NCBI GenBank assembly: GCA_963693315.1 | Contig: OY856186.1 | Span: forward strand, 279,515,491 to 279,579,490 | DNA length: 64,000 bases | Direction: 5' to 3' | Origin: Diogma glabrata | Lineage: Eukaryota; Arthropoda; Insecta; Diptera; Cylindrotomidae | Part shown: positions 35,831 to 47,169 of the stretch, piece after piece | Numbering within the stretch: the stretch's first letter is position 1 | Layout of the letters: every line of letters begins with the position of its first letter | Notes under the pieces: model-generated | What the model saw: only the letters and a program-made list of their open reading frames with translations | The model's database searches: none | What the model was told of the DNA's origin: nothing | Made by a program: the position numbers and the translations under genes

Positions 35831-36292
35831 AAAATTACTGCGTCTACGCATAAATTAAATTTTTCACAAGCAAGCTTTGCTATATTAGCTATCAAAATAT
35901 TTAATGATTATCTGGATTAAGTGTGAAATTTGCTGTGAAAATACCATTAAGTCCTCTGTTGAAAAAAACGAACTTTCCGAACAACCTTATATATATTTCA
36001 ATTGTCGTTACCGTCTTCTTATTGAGTAGATCAATTTCGTTAATATATATTCAACAACACGCATATACATACAATAAACAAAGAAACCTCATTCAATATA
36101 TTTTAATATTGATTGAGCGCGCCGTATTACAGAAAGGCAAAGCGAAACCTTTTATTGGCGACAGATGGCAACTGTTACATATATATACTGAATGACTATA
36201 TTTTTTGTGATTATAATAATATTCTTCACCAGCATACTAAATTTCAGATTTTAGAAAGTGCTTGCACAATGTACTGATTTTTTACAGCTTTA

Positions 36293-37400
36293 ACGCGTGA
36301 CGACGCGTCTGGTTACAAGATTTGCATGACTGACGATCGTAAAACTTATTTTTAATTAATATGCTGCTCCCAAATTAATTTTCAGGTTTAGAATGTTGCT
36401 GCAAGGTATATGGTTTTTTTTTTAAAAAAATTGGAGCCACCTCCACACCAAACGTTAACGAATTCGGCTGCTTGATGGCAGACTATTTTTTTACTACATC
36501 TATGTGCATAATATTAAAAATCAGCCTTTAAAAAGTGGTTGGAATAGTAGTGGAATGCTCTTAAATAATGTAACGCACTCTTTTTCTCTAATTTACAAAT
36601 TAACTCACGCTCAGCCTGAATGTAAGATTACGTCCTTGGTTCAATGAAAGTTCTCAATTCGTGTCGGACTTCAATATGAACCGCGAGCTTTCCACTCGCG
36701 ATATGTAAATAACTATTTGAGAAAACTAATCGGAGCTGTTTTTTGCTTGTCATTTTTTCCTAAATTTTAAAGCAACAAATTTAGTTAATTTTATTTGTAT
36801 ATTACTAAATAATTATTTGATTGAACAAAGAAAATTTCACCAAACGCATGTCTGTAAATATATATATGTATTCTTTAAAAATAGAGATAAATTTCAAAAC
36901 GAAAAATTGCCTGCTTTACGCCAGATTTTAGGATTGTAAAGTTAGTATTTTACGGTGTTACCTGAGCAGAAATTACTTAGGAAAAGCGAACGAACACATA
37001 TTTGTCAATCGATAATATTGTCAATTTCACCAAAATGCTTCAGAACGTTGTGTAAAAATGGTATTCCATAACCCAAATATGTGTATCATATAGGTTTGTG
37101 TCTTAATTACAAAATTATAACAGATTAAAACACATTAAGTTCGAAATAAAACAACCACAGATGTCGTTTTAAGCAACTTTTTTGACAAACAATTTTTTTA
37201 ATCTTTAAATATCTAAAATTAAATAAAAACATATTTAATAAATAAATATTTTTAAACGATATATATAAAAATATAATTACATAATTAATATTATTAAAGA
37301 CTTATTTTTACATCATAAATTAATTTTTACGCCAATCGATGAAATTTGTATAAAAAAGTCAATACATAAAACATAAAAAAAAACTGCGACGCTGATGCAT
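36293..37400. other. AT-rich non-coding DNA
   Basis: No gene or repeat family is recognised. The first 60 bases after the mariner end are relatively GC-rich (CGCGTGACGACGCGTC, a short near-palindrome). Confidence 0.4.
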
Positions 37401-37407
37401 AGGCTAA

Positions 37408-37802
37408 CTTCACCACAACTCTGGAAACAAAATGTTCTGGATATACAACGTTTCATGAAATATTGAAAACGCAGTACGAAAACCTTATATACCAAGTTTC
37501 AATAAAATCGAAAGCCGGGATTGGAAGTTATAGAAGATTTATACTTAGAGGTGTTCGGGAGGCTCCCCCGCCATAATGAAATAAATCCAGATCATCCATT
37601 TTCAAGTGAACATGGATCATTTGCCAAAGTTTCATCTGGACCGCAAGCGTTTTTGTCACCCACTGACATACACCAATATTTTTATTGTCTATTTAGATAG
37701 AAAATGGACCAAAACAAAAGAAAAAACAAAATTTGGGGTATTTAAGATTTTTTTATTTCTCAGTAGATTGCATTACTAAAACAATTTAAAATGGTGGTGA
37801 AG
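37408..37802. mobile_element. Short inverted-repeat element with CTTCACCAC ends, copy 1
   Basis: It starts CTTCACCAC (37408-37416) and ends GTGGTGAAG (37794-37802). Blocks such as TCTGGAAACAAAATGTTCTG, TTATATACCAAGTTTCA, ACTTAGAGGTGTTCGG and GCATTACT are shared with 46377-47169 in the same order. No coding capacity is seen. Confidence 0.6.
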
Positions 37803-38259
37803 CAAAAATTGTAATTTTGACAGTAACTTTATTGTTCTTGTCATATTCACAATATTGTTTAGATTCCACAGAACTTTGGTATTTCGAAATATGAATTTAA
37901 CAATATTGTGTAAATTGACAATTTTATTAAAATAGATTACAGAGTTTTCCTACAACAACTCCCCAAACTATTCGCAATATCTTTCAAAATCTTCCCAATT
38001 AATATAAAAACAATTGACCTAAAACTCAATTAATAATGAAAACAAATATTTCATAAATTGCTTTTTCTAAAATCTGGGTTATTTCCAAATATTTAATAAA
38101 TTGTTTTATAAAATAAAATCAAAATAAAATCGCGACATTAAATAAAATGTAATAAAAACAAAAAAACTAAAGTTTTGGTCAGTCGGTCGTTTCGATATTA
38201 ACTAACAATAATTAATTTCAATGCATAATCAATTTTCAATTTTTAAAAGTAATATTCAA

Positions 38260-38580
38260 TCGGTGAAAGAAATCAGTCATTAATTAAAAATCAATGAAAA
38301 AGTGAGTCGAACGGAAACCACAACACCATCAAAGTCAGTAGTTAAGCTGGAGATTAATTTAATAAGTTTATCAGTTAACCAAACAAATAAACCAATAAGT
38401 GAATCGAGCAATAGCAATAAGTGAATCCAGGAATTATTAATGTAATAAATTATACAGTTAATCAAATAAATAAACCAATCACTGAACCAAGAAATTATTG
38501 ATTTAATCTATTAATCAGTATCATTAAATCAATCAGTGAATCGAGCAGTTATTAGTTTAATAAATATACTGGATTCACAT
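38260..38580 (+). repeat. Degenerate array of AATCAGTGAATCGAGCA-like units
   Basis: Phrases such as AAACCAATAAGTGAATCGAGCAAT, CAATCACTGAACCAAGAAATTATTGA and AATCAGTGAATCGAGCAGTTATT recur with an irregular spacing of about 60-80 bp. This looks like an old, decayed tandem array. Confidence 0.5.
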
Positions 38581-38781
38581 CATCATATAGTAGTGTACAT
38601 AAAATATTTGCACTACAGTTTCGAATCAAGCGTAGTGTTAAATCAAATTAATTCAGTAAATTATTTGTGATGTAACATCACCCCGATGGAAAATCTCCCA
38701 TCAAGAATAATATAAGAACTGAATCTAAAAAATTATGGTGCAAATTATGAAACTTTTTGCAATCCATACAATTTTAGAGCG

Positions 38782-38858
38782 ATCTAGTTTCGAACCAATG
38801 AGAAATTTTTTAAACTTTAAAAAAGTTTATCATTCTCATCAGGGCTAGCCGACTAGAT
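38782..38858 (-). ncRNA. Hammerhead ribozyme motif, copy 1 (left arm)
   Basis: On the minus strand: ATCTAG-T then C (cleavage triplet GTC), self-complementary GGCTAGCC as stem I, CTGATGA (38842-38836), a long AT-rich stem II closed by GAA/TTC, GAAA (38791-38788) and CTAGAT. ATCTAGT pairs with ACTAGAT as a 7-bp stem III. This is a type III layout with every conserved core base present. Confidence 0.68.
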
Positions 38859-39222
38859 AAACTCTACCAAAAAATGTTAACGCTAACGATTATAAACCAA
38901 AAATTAGGTTACAACTCTAGCGAAGTGTAAAAACAAAAAATTTACATAAACATACATTTAATAAATTCAGGTTTAGTCAATTAATTTCTCTGGTGATCAC
39001 TGTTTTGTTATACTCTAGATTTTCTAGTATTGAATAACAAAATTGTATCTGTGAGAAGAAGATGACTAGTCTTCACTTGTGTCTATTGACACATGATCAA
39101 CAATTAATTCAGTAAATTATTTGTGATGTAACATCACCCCGATGGAAAATCTCCCATCAAGAATAATATAAGAACTGAATCTAAAAAATTATGGTGCAAA
39201 TTATGAAACTTAGGTAGAGTTT

Positions 39223-39299
39223 ATCTAGTCGGCTAGCCCTGATGAGAATGATAAACTTTTTTAAAGTTTAAAAAATTTCTCATTGGTTCGAAACTAGAT
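39223..39299 (+). ncRNA. Hammerhead ribozyme motif, copy 2 (loop)
   Basis: This is the same 77-nt motif on the plus strand, with CTGATGA at 39239-39245 and GAAA at 39290-39293. The predicted cleavage is after C39230. It lies in the loop of the palindrome. Confidence 0.68.
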
Positions 39300-39678
39300 C
39301 GCTCTAAAATTGTATGGATTGCAAAAAGTTTCATAATTTGCACCATAATTTTTTAGATTCAGTTCTTATATTATTCTTGATGGGAGATTTTCCATCGGGG
39401 TGATGTTACATCACAAATAATTTACTGAATTAATTGTTGATCATGTGTCAATAGACACAAGTGAAGACTAGTCATCTTCTTCTCACAGATACAATTTTGT
39501 TATTCAATACTAGAAAATCTAGAGTATAACAAAACAGTGATCACCAGAGAAATTAATTGACTAAACCTGAATTTATTAAATGTATGTTTATGTAAATTTT
39601 TTGTTTTTACACTTCGCTAGAGTTGTAACCTAATTTTTGGTTTATAATCGTTAGCGTTAACATTTTTTGGTAGAGTTT

Positions 39679-39755
39679 ATCTAGTCGGCTAGCCCTGATG
39701 AGAATGATAAACTTTTTTAAAGTTTAAAAAATTTCTCATTGGTTCGAAACTAGAT
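39679..39755 (+). ncRNA. Hammerhead ribozyme motif, copy 3 (right arm)
   Basis: This is an identical plus-strand motif, with predicted cleavage after C39686. The spacing from copy 2 is exactly 456 nt, so a plus-strand transcript would release a 456-nt unit-length RNA. Confidence 0.68.
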
Positions 39756-39837
39756 CGCTCTAAAATTGTATGGATTGCAAAAAGTTTCATAATTTGCACC
39801 ATAATTTTTTAGATTCAGTTCTTATATTAAATCAAAT

Positions 39838-40455
39838 ATTTGCATTACTCATCATCATAGTAGTGTACCAAAGTTAACATTGGCACTACACAATATTGTG
39901 TATGTGTTCGGGAATATGGCTACTGAACACAGTCAGAGCATGAGCAGAGGTCTGGTAGGTATAGAAAGGGCAAACCTTATTAGGGCAATCTGATGTGTGT
40001 CTCGTCCGATTTAGAATACCCTTTCAGGGGTATACCTTATTTGAATTTATCCGGCCCAGATTTGGTTTTTCGTATTTTAGCTCTATAGGCAATTTTATCA
40101 GGGCCCGATACAAAATACCGTGCTAGGGTTTACTCTATTTAATTGTATCAGGTCCCTATCAGAATTTATATATGATTTCTCTATTAGGTTCTGCCTTATA
40201 TAACCTGATCTAAGCGGTATTTCATATAATAAAATTTTATTTGGTTGAAATTTACTAGAGTATTATCCATTTTAGAAATATATATACTTAAAATAGTTTC
40301 ATCTATGGTTTAAATATCGTTTCTCGATGGAAAGGATATAATAATAGTGATTAAGGTGGTTTATGTTTTAACTTTTTCCATTGTAACTTTTTTATTTTAA
40401 TTATGCTTAATTTTTTGTATTAAGTTTCTAAATTTAATATATAAATATATGTCAA
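39838..40455. other. AT-rich stretch with scattered TATCAGG/CCTGAT-type phrases
   Basis: No gene is seen. Phrases such as TTTATCAGGGCCCGATAC and TGTATCAGGTCCCTATCAG anticipate the denser set after 40610 and suggest one decayed repeat region. Confidence 0.35.
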
Positions 40456-40607
40456 GGCCTGCAGCAAAATGTTGGGTATCACTACCTTATCTCATCACCT
40501 TCACCAATTTTCCTTTTTTTAACTCTCCAACATACCAAATCATCGATTTTTATGATAAATTATCGAAGATTGAAAATTCGATGATTTCAAACATTTTGCT
40601 GCAGGCC
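40456..40607. mobile_element. 152-bp MITE with 18-bp perfect terminal inverted repeats
   Basis: GGCCTGCAGCAAAATGTT at 40456-40473 is perfectly inverted at 40590-40607. The interior is AT-rich with a second small hairpin (AATCATCGA / TCGATGATT). No target duplication is evident, so the superfamily is unknown. Confidence 0.7.
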
Positions 40608-40609
40608 GT

Positions 40610-40765
40610 CTATCACAATCAGGTCTGATCCGTTTATCACAATCAGGGCCTGATCCGGCTATCCCAATCAGGACCTGATAATGAAAGAGCGGTACACTCA
40701 TGATCCGGGCCTAATCAGGCTGCCATACCAATGTCTGATCCGTACAAGTGATCAGGGCATTGTTT
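40610..40765 (+). repeat. Cluster of short ATCAGG..CTGATCCG repeats
   Basis: CACAATCAGGTCTGATCCG, CACAATCAGGGCCTGATCCG, CCCAATCAGGACCTGATA and related phrases recur every 25-30 bp. Each contains a small palindrome (TCAGGNCCTGA). Confidence 0.6.
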
Positions 40766-42281
40766 GAAACCTGTCAAATTTCTGATTGGGAAGTTACTAC
40801 AATTAACAACAAATATTATTCACCGTCAGTAGAGTAGCTATGAGAGTTCCAGCGCAAAAACACGGGTTATTTCTTACGAAGGTCTCAAAATGCATTTTCC
40901 GCCATCTTGTTTTTTTCTGACATTATAAAGTAACTCCCTCAGCGGTATAGCTGAATCAAATTGTACTAATTGATTTGTGTCTCAAGTAACTATTTGGAGC
41001 TAGTTTGTTGAAACACTCCCTTTTTTGCTTCCATTTTTATTTAGAAAAATGTTATAAAAAACTCTATGCAAATTGTTGTTATTGTTTTTATAAAAAAGAA
41101 AGCATTTTATTCTTATCCAGATGTTTTAGTTAAGTTTTTTTGATTCTAAAGTTTTTAATTTTTTAATTGTTGTATTGTATAATAAAAAAAACTACAGATC
41201 TAACAACATCATCAAGATCAATCTGTTAAAAGAATTCAAAATCTTCATTTAAGCAAAAAATTTCAACAACAAAAACTTTACACAAAATTCCACACAAACA
41301 CCACAAAAAAATAAATTATAAAGAAAAAATAAACACTCAAAAAATTTTTACGTTTTTTTAAACAAATCGGTTGTTAAATGTGTTGTAAAATTTGCTAATA
41401 AACATTTTTTTTAAATCAATAGTAATTGTTTTTATTATAACATGTTTTGTATTTAAATCAATAACAAAATTTTCTTTTCCACAAAAATAATAGTAAAAAT
41501 ATTATTATAATAAAATCAATAGTAACTTTTATTTAAAAAACAGTTTTTGTTATAAAAAATCGAATATACCTGTCAAATTAATAACTTTTGTTGAAACGAA
41601 ATCGTTGTGAAAATAAGAACAAAAATTGTCAAATTTTGTTATTTAAAAAAAACTTTTGTTATTGTTAAAACAATGAAAATTATTAACCTAGTAGAAAATT
41701 ATTATCTTGACGACAATTATTATCAAATTAATAACAATTTGATATTTCAAAATAACTAGTTGTTAAAATAACAGTTGGTTTTTGTGTTGATAGCGTTTAC
41801 TATAAATTTGATAATTTTAGTTTTTAAAAATATAGTGAGAAAAATTAGAGAAATTATGAAAACACATGTTTTGTAACTTATAATTAAAATAATATCTTTG
41901 GTTTTTATTTGAATAGTTGTAATTATTAAAATAACAGAAAACTATTGTTTTAATATAATCAGAGTTATTAAAACAATAACAAATTTTTATTTCAACATTA
42001 TTAGTTATTGAAATTAAAATTGGTTCGGATGTATCGTATTTTTCATTTCTCTTGTTCTCGAACGAAATATAGAAAGAAAGTAGTTTGCGCGTAACCTCCT
42101 TCTGCGTAGGTGGATTTAAAACATGCAAATAAGTGATTAAGTGCTAAACTTGTTTAGTGTATTGTGTAAAAGTTAGTGTATCAATAGTGTGTTTTACATT
42201 TACATTACATAAAATAAATAGCAAATTTCTTAGTAGTTTGAAAGTAAAAATGGATTGAACTGATTTCGAAAACAACCCATC

Positions 42282-42514
<233 letters not shown>

Positions 42515-42537
42515 CACAGCCACAAGGAACAAATCAA

Positions 42538-44669
42538 ATGAATACACACGACCAAGATGAACTAAAAGATTTATTAAGATCTTGGAGTTTTGAATTTATT
42601 TTTCCGAAATGTGTTGGTAAGTTTGTGTAATTTTAATTAAATTTATTTGAATCTAATTATTAGGCTTTTAGGAGAATGTGTTGATATCGAATGTTTACAA
42701 CATTTTTGAGTACATTATGTGCAAAAATTGATGGAAGGATTTCCCTTGGGCTATGTAGTAAAATTTGAACACCAACTAATTATGTGGCAAAAGTTAAAAT
42801 CAATAGTTTTAAATTCACCGGATGATGATGTTTTTGTTACCGAGACTGATAACAAAACAATAGACGTGAGAGCCATACTGAAACAGAGCAATTATGGCTT
42901 GGAAATTATAAACCAATATAATCTGACGAGAAAAATGACTGATTCTCAACGAAATTTTGTTGTTAATGTTATAATTGATTTTGTATACAGTAACAAAATC
43001 AAAATGTCAACGACCCGTGCAAAACAAATTGCTGATCAAATTGAAGAAGTAATTGTTTATGAGGAAACTGTAAGTTCTAACGTAATATTTCCCTGAAATA
43101 ATTAAGTATAGATGTATATATATTTTGTATTTATATACTTTATAACTTTTTGTATACTAATTTGTTATTTGTATCTAATTATTTCCATTTATTTTCAGTC
43201 CATTTATTTTAATAAAACAAAAGGAAAGCATGTTTCTGGCAAAATCTACCAGAAATATTTTAACAAAAATAAATCTTTGGAAACTTTTGGCTTAAAGAAA
43301 AAGACAAAAGAAGTTGATAAAGATGAGCCACCCAATAAATATCATAAGTTATTAGGTAATTTATATATTTTTTTAAAATGTTTTATAGTTTATACATTTA
43401 ACGTTATGTTTTAGTGGAGGAAAATATTGAGTCGCATTTATCGACTCTTACATGTAATGAATGTACATGGTCTGATGTGGAGGAAAATTGGCAGAAAACT
43501 TCGAATTACCGACTGAACGAGATAAAAAATATGGAAAAAACTTCCGAAATTTTAGAAAAGTGGAAACATTTTACTAAACCATTGAGATATAAATTAGTAC
43601 GTGTAAAACATATTATTAATATTTTAAATTTTATTTCGTTGTTTAATTATTACATATGTTTATTTAATTACTGTTTAGGTTCTTTTAAACTTTAAAACAT
43701 TGTTTCCTTTGGTGACAGACATGTTGACTGTAGTCGATAAATTTCCAAGTCAAATGCTAGAAATATATAAACGTAAAATTAAGGATTCAGCTGCTAAATC
43801 AATGATTGATTTACTTGATTCAAATAAAATTCTATACAGTAAGATCCTTTTATTAATACTGAGTATATAAATATACATATATACACATAAATATTTTAGT
43901 TAGCATGTTATATTTGAATGTCTTTCAGAGACGTCAATTTTCAATTTATTATATTTATAATTATCACTAAACCTGCCTAACGTTGTCTGCAAAAACATAC
44001 ATATACATATATGAAACCTTCATCTTTTTCTTTACCTATTTACGAAAGGGATCGTATCCTTTCCATTACCAATGCAATAATGCAGTTTTATTAAATGCCT
44101 ACATGAATCCATAATTTTGGGTTTCAAAAATGATTCATATATATGTATATGTGTGTATATATATTTTGAACCTGTAATATATATACTAAATAATTTCTAT
44201 ACTTTCTATCACAGATGGTAACTTATTAATTACATTTTATTTACTACACAATGTACTAGTGCCCACAGCAAGAACTGTGGTTAAAGTAAACAATCAAAAA
44301 AAACATAAAAAGTTTTCAATTAGGGATTCTCAAAATGCCTTTTTAATTGTTGGCAAGACGGCTCAACAATTAGAGGAAATTTTAGAAAAAAGAATCCTTG
44401 AAAATATTCCGATACAGCCACTATTATTAGTTACCGAAATAATAGAACATCCAAAACAAATCTTTGTCTATTACGATGAAATTCGTTACCAAATAGACTG
44501 TGTGGCAAGAGTCATTGAAATATGCTTCAAAATATTTCAAATTTTCAATTTACAATATCCACCAGCTGCATATTTATATTGGAGCTTTATAGAAGCTTAT
44601 TTTTTCAATATCGAAAATAAACCCCAACATCCAGCAGTTAAAACGTTAATTAATGATTTAAACTTATAA
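42538..44669 (+). pseudogene. Six-exon gene for a SAM-domain-like (SAMD3-like) protein, one in-frame TGA
   Basis: Exons: 42538-42616, 42672-43069, 43199-43355, 43415-43596, 43679-43838 and 44215-44669. Donors are GTAAGT, GTAAGT, GTAATT, GTACGT and GTAAGA; every acceptor ends in AG after a pyrimidine-rich tract. The joined frame is 477 codons. Residues about 5-70 resemble a sterile alpha motif ([13 protein letters not shown], then LMEGFPLGYVVKFEHQLIMW). The rest recalls uncharacterised insect SAMD3-like proteins, with KMTDSQRNFVVNVIIDF, GKIYQKYFNKNKSLETFGLK and a C-terminal helical region. Such proteins have no established function. A TGA at 42707-42709 (codon 39) interrupts the SAM-like region. 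Clean splice sites and open frames elsewhere indicate recent loss, a sequencing error or an alternative downstream start. A poly-A signal AATAAA overlaps the stop (44668-44673). Confidence 0.75.
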
Positions 44670-44699
44670 TAAAATGAATTTATTTATTTAAAATGAATT

Positions 44700-45089
44700 A
44701 ATAATAAAATGAAGTAATATAATAAATGTAATTTGTAAGAAAATAAAAAAAAATTAATTTGTTGTGTAAAATTATAATGTTTTATTTTCTAAACCTTATT
44801 AATTAATAACACTGAGGAGCACTCCAACACATTATTTAGCAGAAATGTAAATTAAACATTCAAATTATAAACTTAATTTAAGCATTTTCCTCTGTCATAC
44901 TTACAAAATTAACTAATATTGATAATATCCTTGCCGTTGCCATGCTCTTTAGTTTTAAAGGGTTAAATAAAATTCAACTCTATACAAAGCTTTCGAATTA
45001 ATTTTTTGTTCCAAAGTCAGGTAAAATCTACAATTTTCACAAGTACAATTAATTATGAAAATCTGTTATTGAAGATTATATTTTTTAAT
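44700..45089. other. AT-rich 3' flank of the SAM-domain-like gene
   Basis: It holds several AATAAA-type signals and no coding sequence. Confidence 0.4.
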
Positions 45090-45834
45090 TTGTCATTTGA
45101 TTATATTTTTTAGGATTGTCAAAAAAACTGCAACCATCTTTTAGAAAAACAACTCGTAGTGTTATTATAATAATAAAAATTGTTAATTTAATAGCAGAGT
45201 ATTATCAATACAACAATAATTTGCTTTTCAAATAACAATACACATTATTAAAGAAATGAACTTTTTATTAAAAATATAATTTTTGTTGTTAAATAAACAT
45301 TTTTGATAATTAAAGCAATATACACATTGTTAAATGTACAACTTCAATTATTAAATTAAAACCATTGTCTATTAAATCAATAATTTGATTATTAAATTTA
45401 AAATTATTGTTGTTAAACGCACACTATTGATTTTTAAAAAAATAACTGCTTTATCAAATAGAAATCTTCTGCTATTAAAAACAAAACTACGTCTGTTCAA
45501 ATAATAATGTTGCTATTAAATGTATAATATTTTTTGTAGCTTATACCGTTTTTGTTATTAAAAAAAAAATAAACTTATTGAATGGAAAAATTCTGCTGTG
45601 AAATTAAAAACCTTTGTGAGTTCAAATAACAACTTTACTATTAAATATAAAACAATGATTATTGTTAATTTGACTCTCCCGTTCTTTCGCTCTCTGTGAT
45701 TTATTGTTTTTTTAATAATTCATTATATTAAATTGATGACAAGTTGTTATTGGACTCATTTTAATAACATTTTTGTTAATTTAATTGCAATTTTGTTGAT
45801 ATAACAACAAAATTTCTTTCAGTGAGTGCAAAAA

Positions 45835-46370
45835 TTACCAACAAAAACATTTAATAATTCCTAAGCACATTTTCGATTTTTTTTTCATTTCTCTTTTAGG
45901 TTTTAATTTTTTTAATTTGCAAAAATTACCAACAAAAAACATTTAATAATTCCTAAGCAGACAACACATGTTCGAATTTATTTTTTCAATTCCCTTTTAC
46001 ATTTTTAATTTTTTATCAAAATATTTTTTTTTTATCAAAATATTTTCCACATTTTTTTATCCAAATATTTTCCACATTTTTTCATAAGAAATTTTTCATA
46101 AGATTTTTTTTTTTTTTCATCTGTTTCTCAAAACTGTCATCTGTCACTCAAAACAGTGGCACAATTTACCTTTTCTATCTTTCAATTTTGCTTTTGTGCC
46201 ATTTGCAACCAACTGGGGGTACAACACTACTCCCGTCATTTAAATTTTTTTATGAAAATATTTTTACTCTATACTTGAAAAATGTGTTACTTACAAAACT
46301 CAATTTGCTCTGTTTGAAAATGAAATTTTTTTATGCTACAGAAAAAAAATATTGCAACGCAAGATGCATA
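45835..46370. other. AT-rich stretch with local duplications
   Basis: GCAAAAATTACCAACAAAAACATTTAATAATTCCTAAGCA occurs twice, near 45829 and 45918. Further T-rich duplications (TATTTTCCACATTTTTT) follow near 46020-46080. No gene is seen. Confidence 0.45.
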
Positions 46371-46376
46371 GGCTAA

Positions 46377-47169
46377 CTTCACCACAGCTCTGGAAACAAA
46401 ATGTTCTGAATATATATAGTAAACTAATATCCATAAAAAACTGTAATTAATGGTTAATCAATGTTATAGATTTCGCGTAGTTCTAATTATACAAATATTA
46501 AAGAAAGCTATAGTATACCAACAAACCAACAAATATAAATGATGCAGCACGGGAAAAAGAACAAAACAAATGTCTCGGCGAAAAAAACTATTGTCCGGTG
46601 ACAAACCGGAAGTTTGGACGCAGAACTGTTGTGAACCGTACTAAATGCTTATATATACCAAGTTTCATCTAATTCGGTTAAAAGGTACAGGTGTTATTGA
46701 GCTTAAAAAAAACAGGTGCTCGGAGGGTTCCCCACCACTTTGTTTAATATCGCTAAACAACTAATTAGCTCCTTTGCCATACATATTTGCATCTTTTTCC
46801 AATGTACCCGTAAAAATAATGAAATCATTCTCATATTATTTGATCCTTTTACCAACGTTTCATGAAAATCGATCTGTAATAGTAAGAAGTGACAAACCGA
46901 AAGTGACAAACCAGAAGTTGGTATGTAGAACAGTACTAAAACCTTATATACCCAGTTTCAATAATATCATAAGCCGAGATTAGAGGTTATTGAAGATGTA
47001 TACTTAGAGGTGTTCGGAAGACTTCCCGCATTTTGTCCAATTTTGAAATGAATCCTTCCATTTATTGGCTATTTAGATAAAGGAAGGTCCAAAAAAAATT
47101 TGGGGAATGTAAGATTTTTTTTTTTTCGATAGACTGCATTACTTTACACAATTTAAAATTGTGGTGAAG
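46377..47169. mobile_element. Inverted-repeat element with CTTCACCAC ends, copy 2
   Basis: It is the same family as 37408-37802 but longer (793 bp). It starts CTTCACCAC and ends GTGGTGAAG (47161-47169). A phrase CGGAAGTTTGGACGCAGAAC... TTATATATACCAAGTTTCA is repeated internally (near 46605-46665 and 46905-46960), so the length difference may reflect internal duplication. Confidence 0.6.

Larger units (their letters stand above)
25644..36290 (-). mobile_element. Mariner-type inverted-repeat element interrupted by an LTR retrotransposon
   Basis: The segment 25644-25935 is the diverged inverted repeat of about 35995-36290. Shared blocks include AAGYTGTAARAAATCAG, GTGCAAG, CTTTCTGTAATACGG and AATAAGAAG. 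A TA dinucleotide lies just outside each end (25642-25643 and 36291-36292), as expected for mariner insertion. Removing the nested 9.2-kb retrotransposon leaves about 1.45 kb, close to mariner size. The right inner half encodes a broken mariner transposase N-terminus. The left inner half holds a possible minus-strand exon (about 26133-26049), preceded by a TTTGCAG acceptor and ending in SRQPIRLK and a stop. Terminal repeats of about 290 bp are long for a mariner. Confidence 0.6.
38649..39826. mobile_element. Palindromic hammerhead-bearing retroelement (candidate retrozyme)
   Basis: The insertion is flanked by an 11-bp direct repeat, TTAAATCAAAT, at 38638-38648 and 39827-39837. The left arm is a 456-bp unit plus a partial second copy (38651 and 39107 start the same sequence). 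The right arm is the inverse, again with a 456-bp offset (39230 and 39686). The two arms of about 500 bp form a nearly perfect hairpin around a 120-bp loop. The unit encodes no protein. Each unit carries a canonical hammerhead motif. Tandem hammerhead units inserted with target duplications are the hallmark of retrozymes, non-autonomous elements thought to use PLE-type RT in animals. The inverted arrangement also recalls the PLE at 18-22 kb, although the sequences differ. Confidence 0.7.

Noticed and set aside
35656..35853. 65-codon plus-strand frame
   Set aside because: It is antisense to the mariner transposase relic.
42707..42709. In-frame TGA as a selenocysteine codon
   Set aside because: Nothing about the SAM-like region suggests a selenoprotein and no SECIS-like structure was recognised after the stop.
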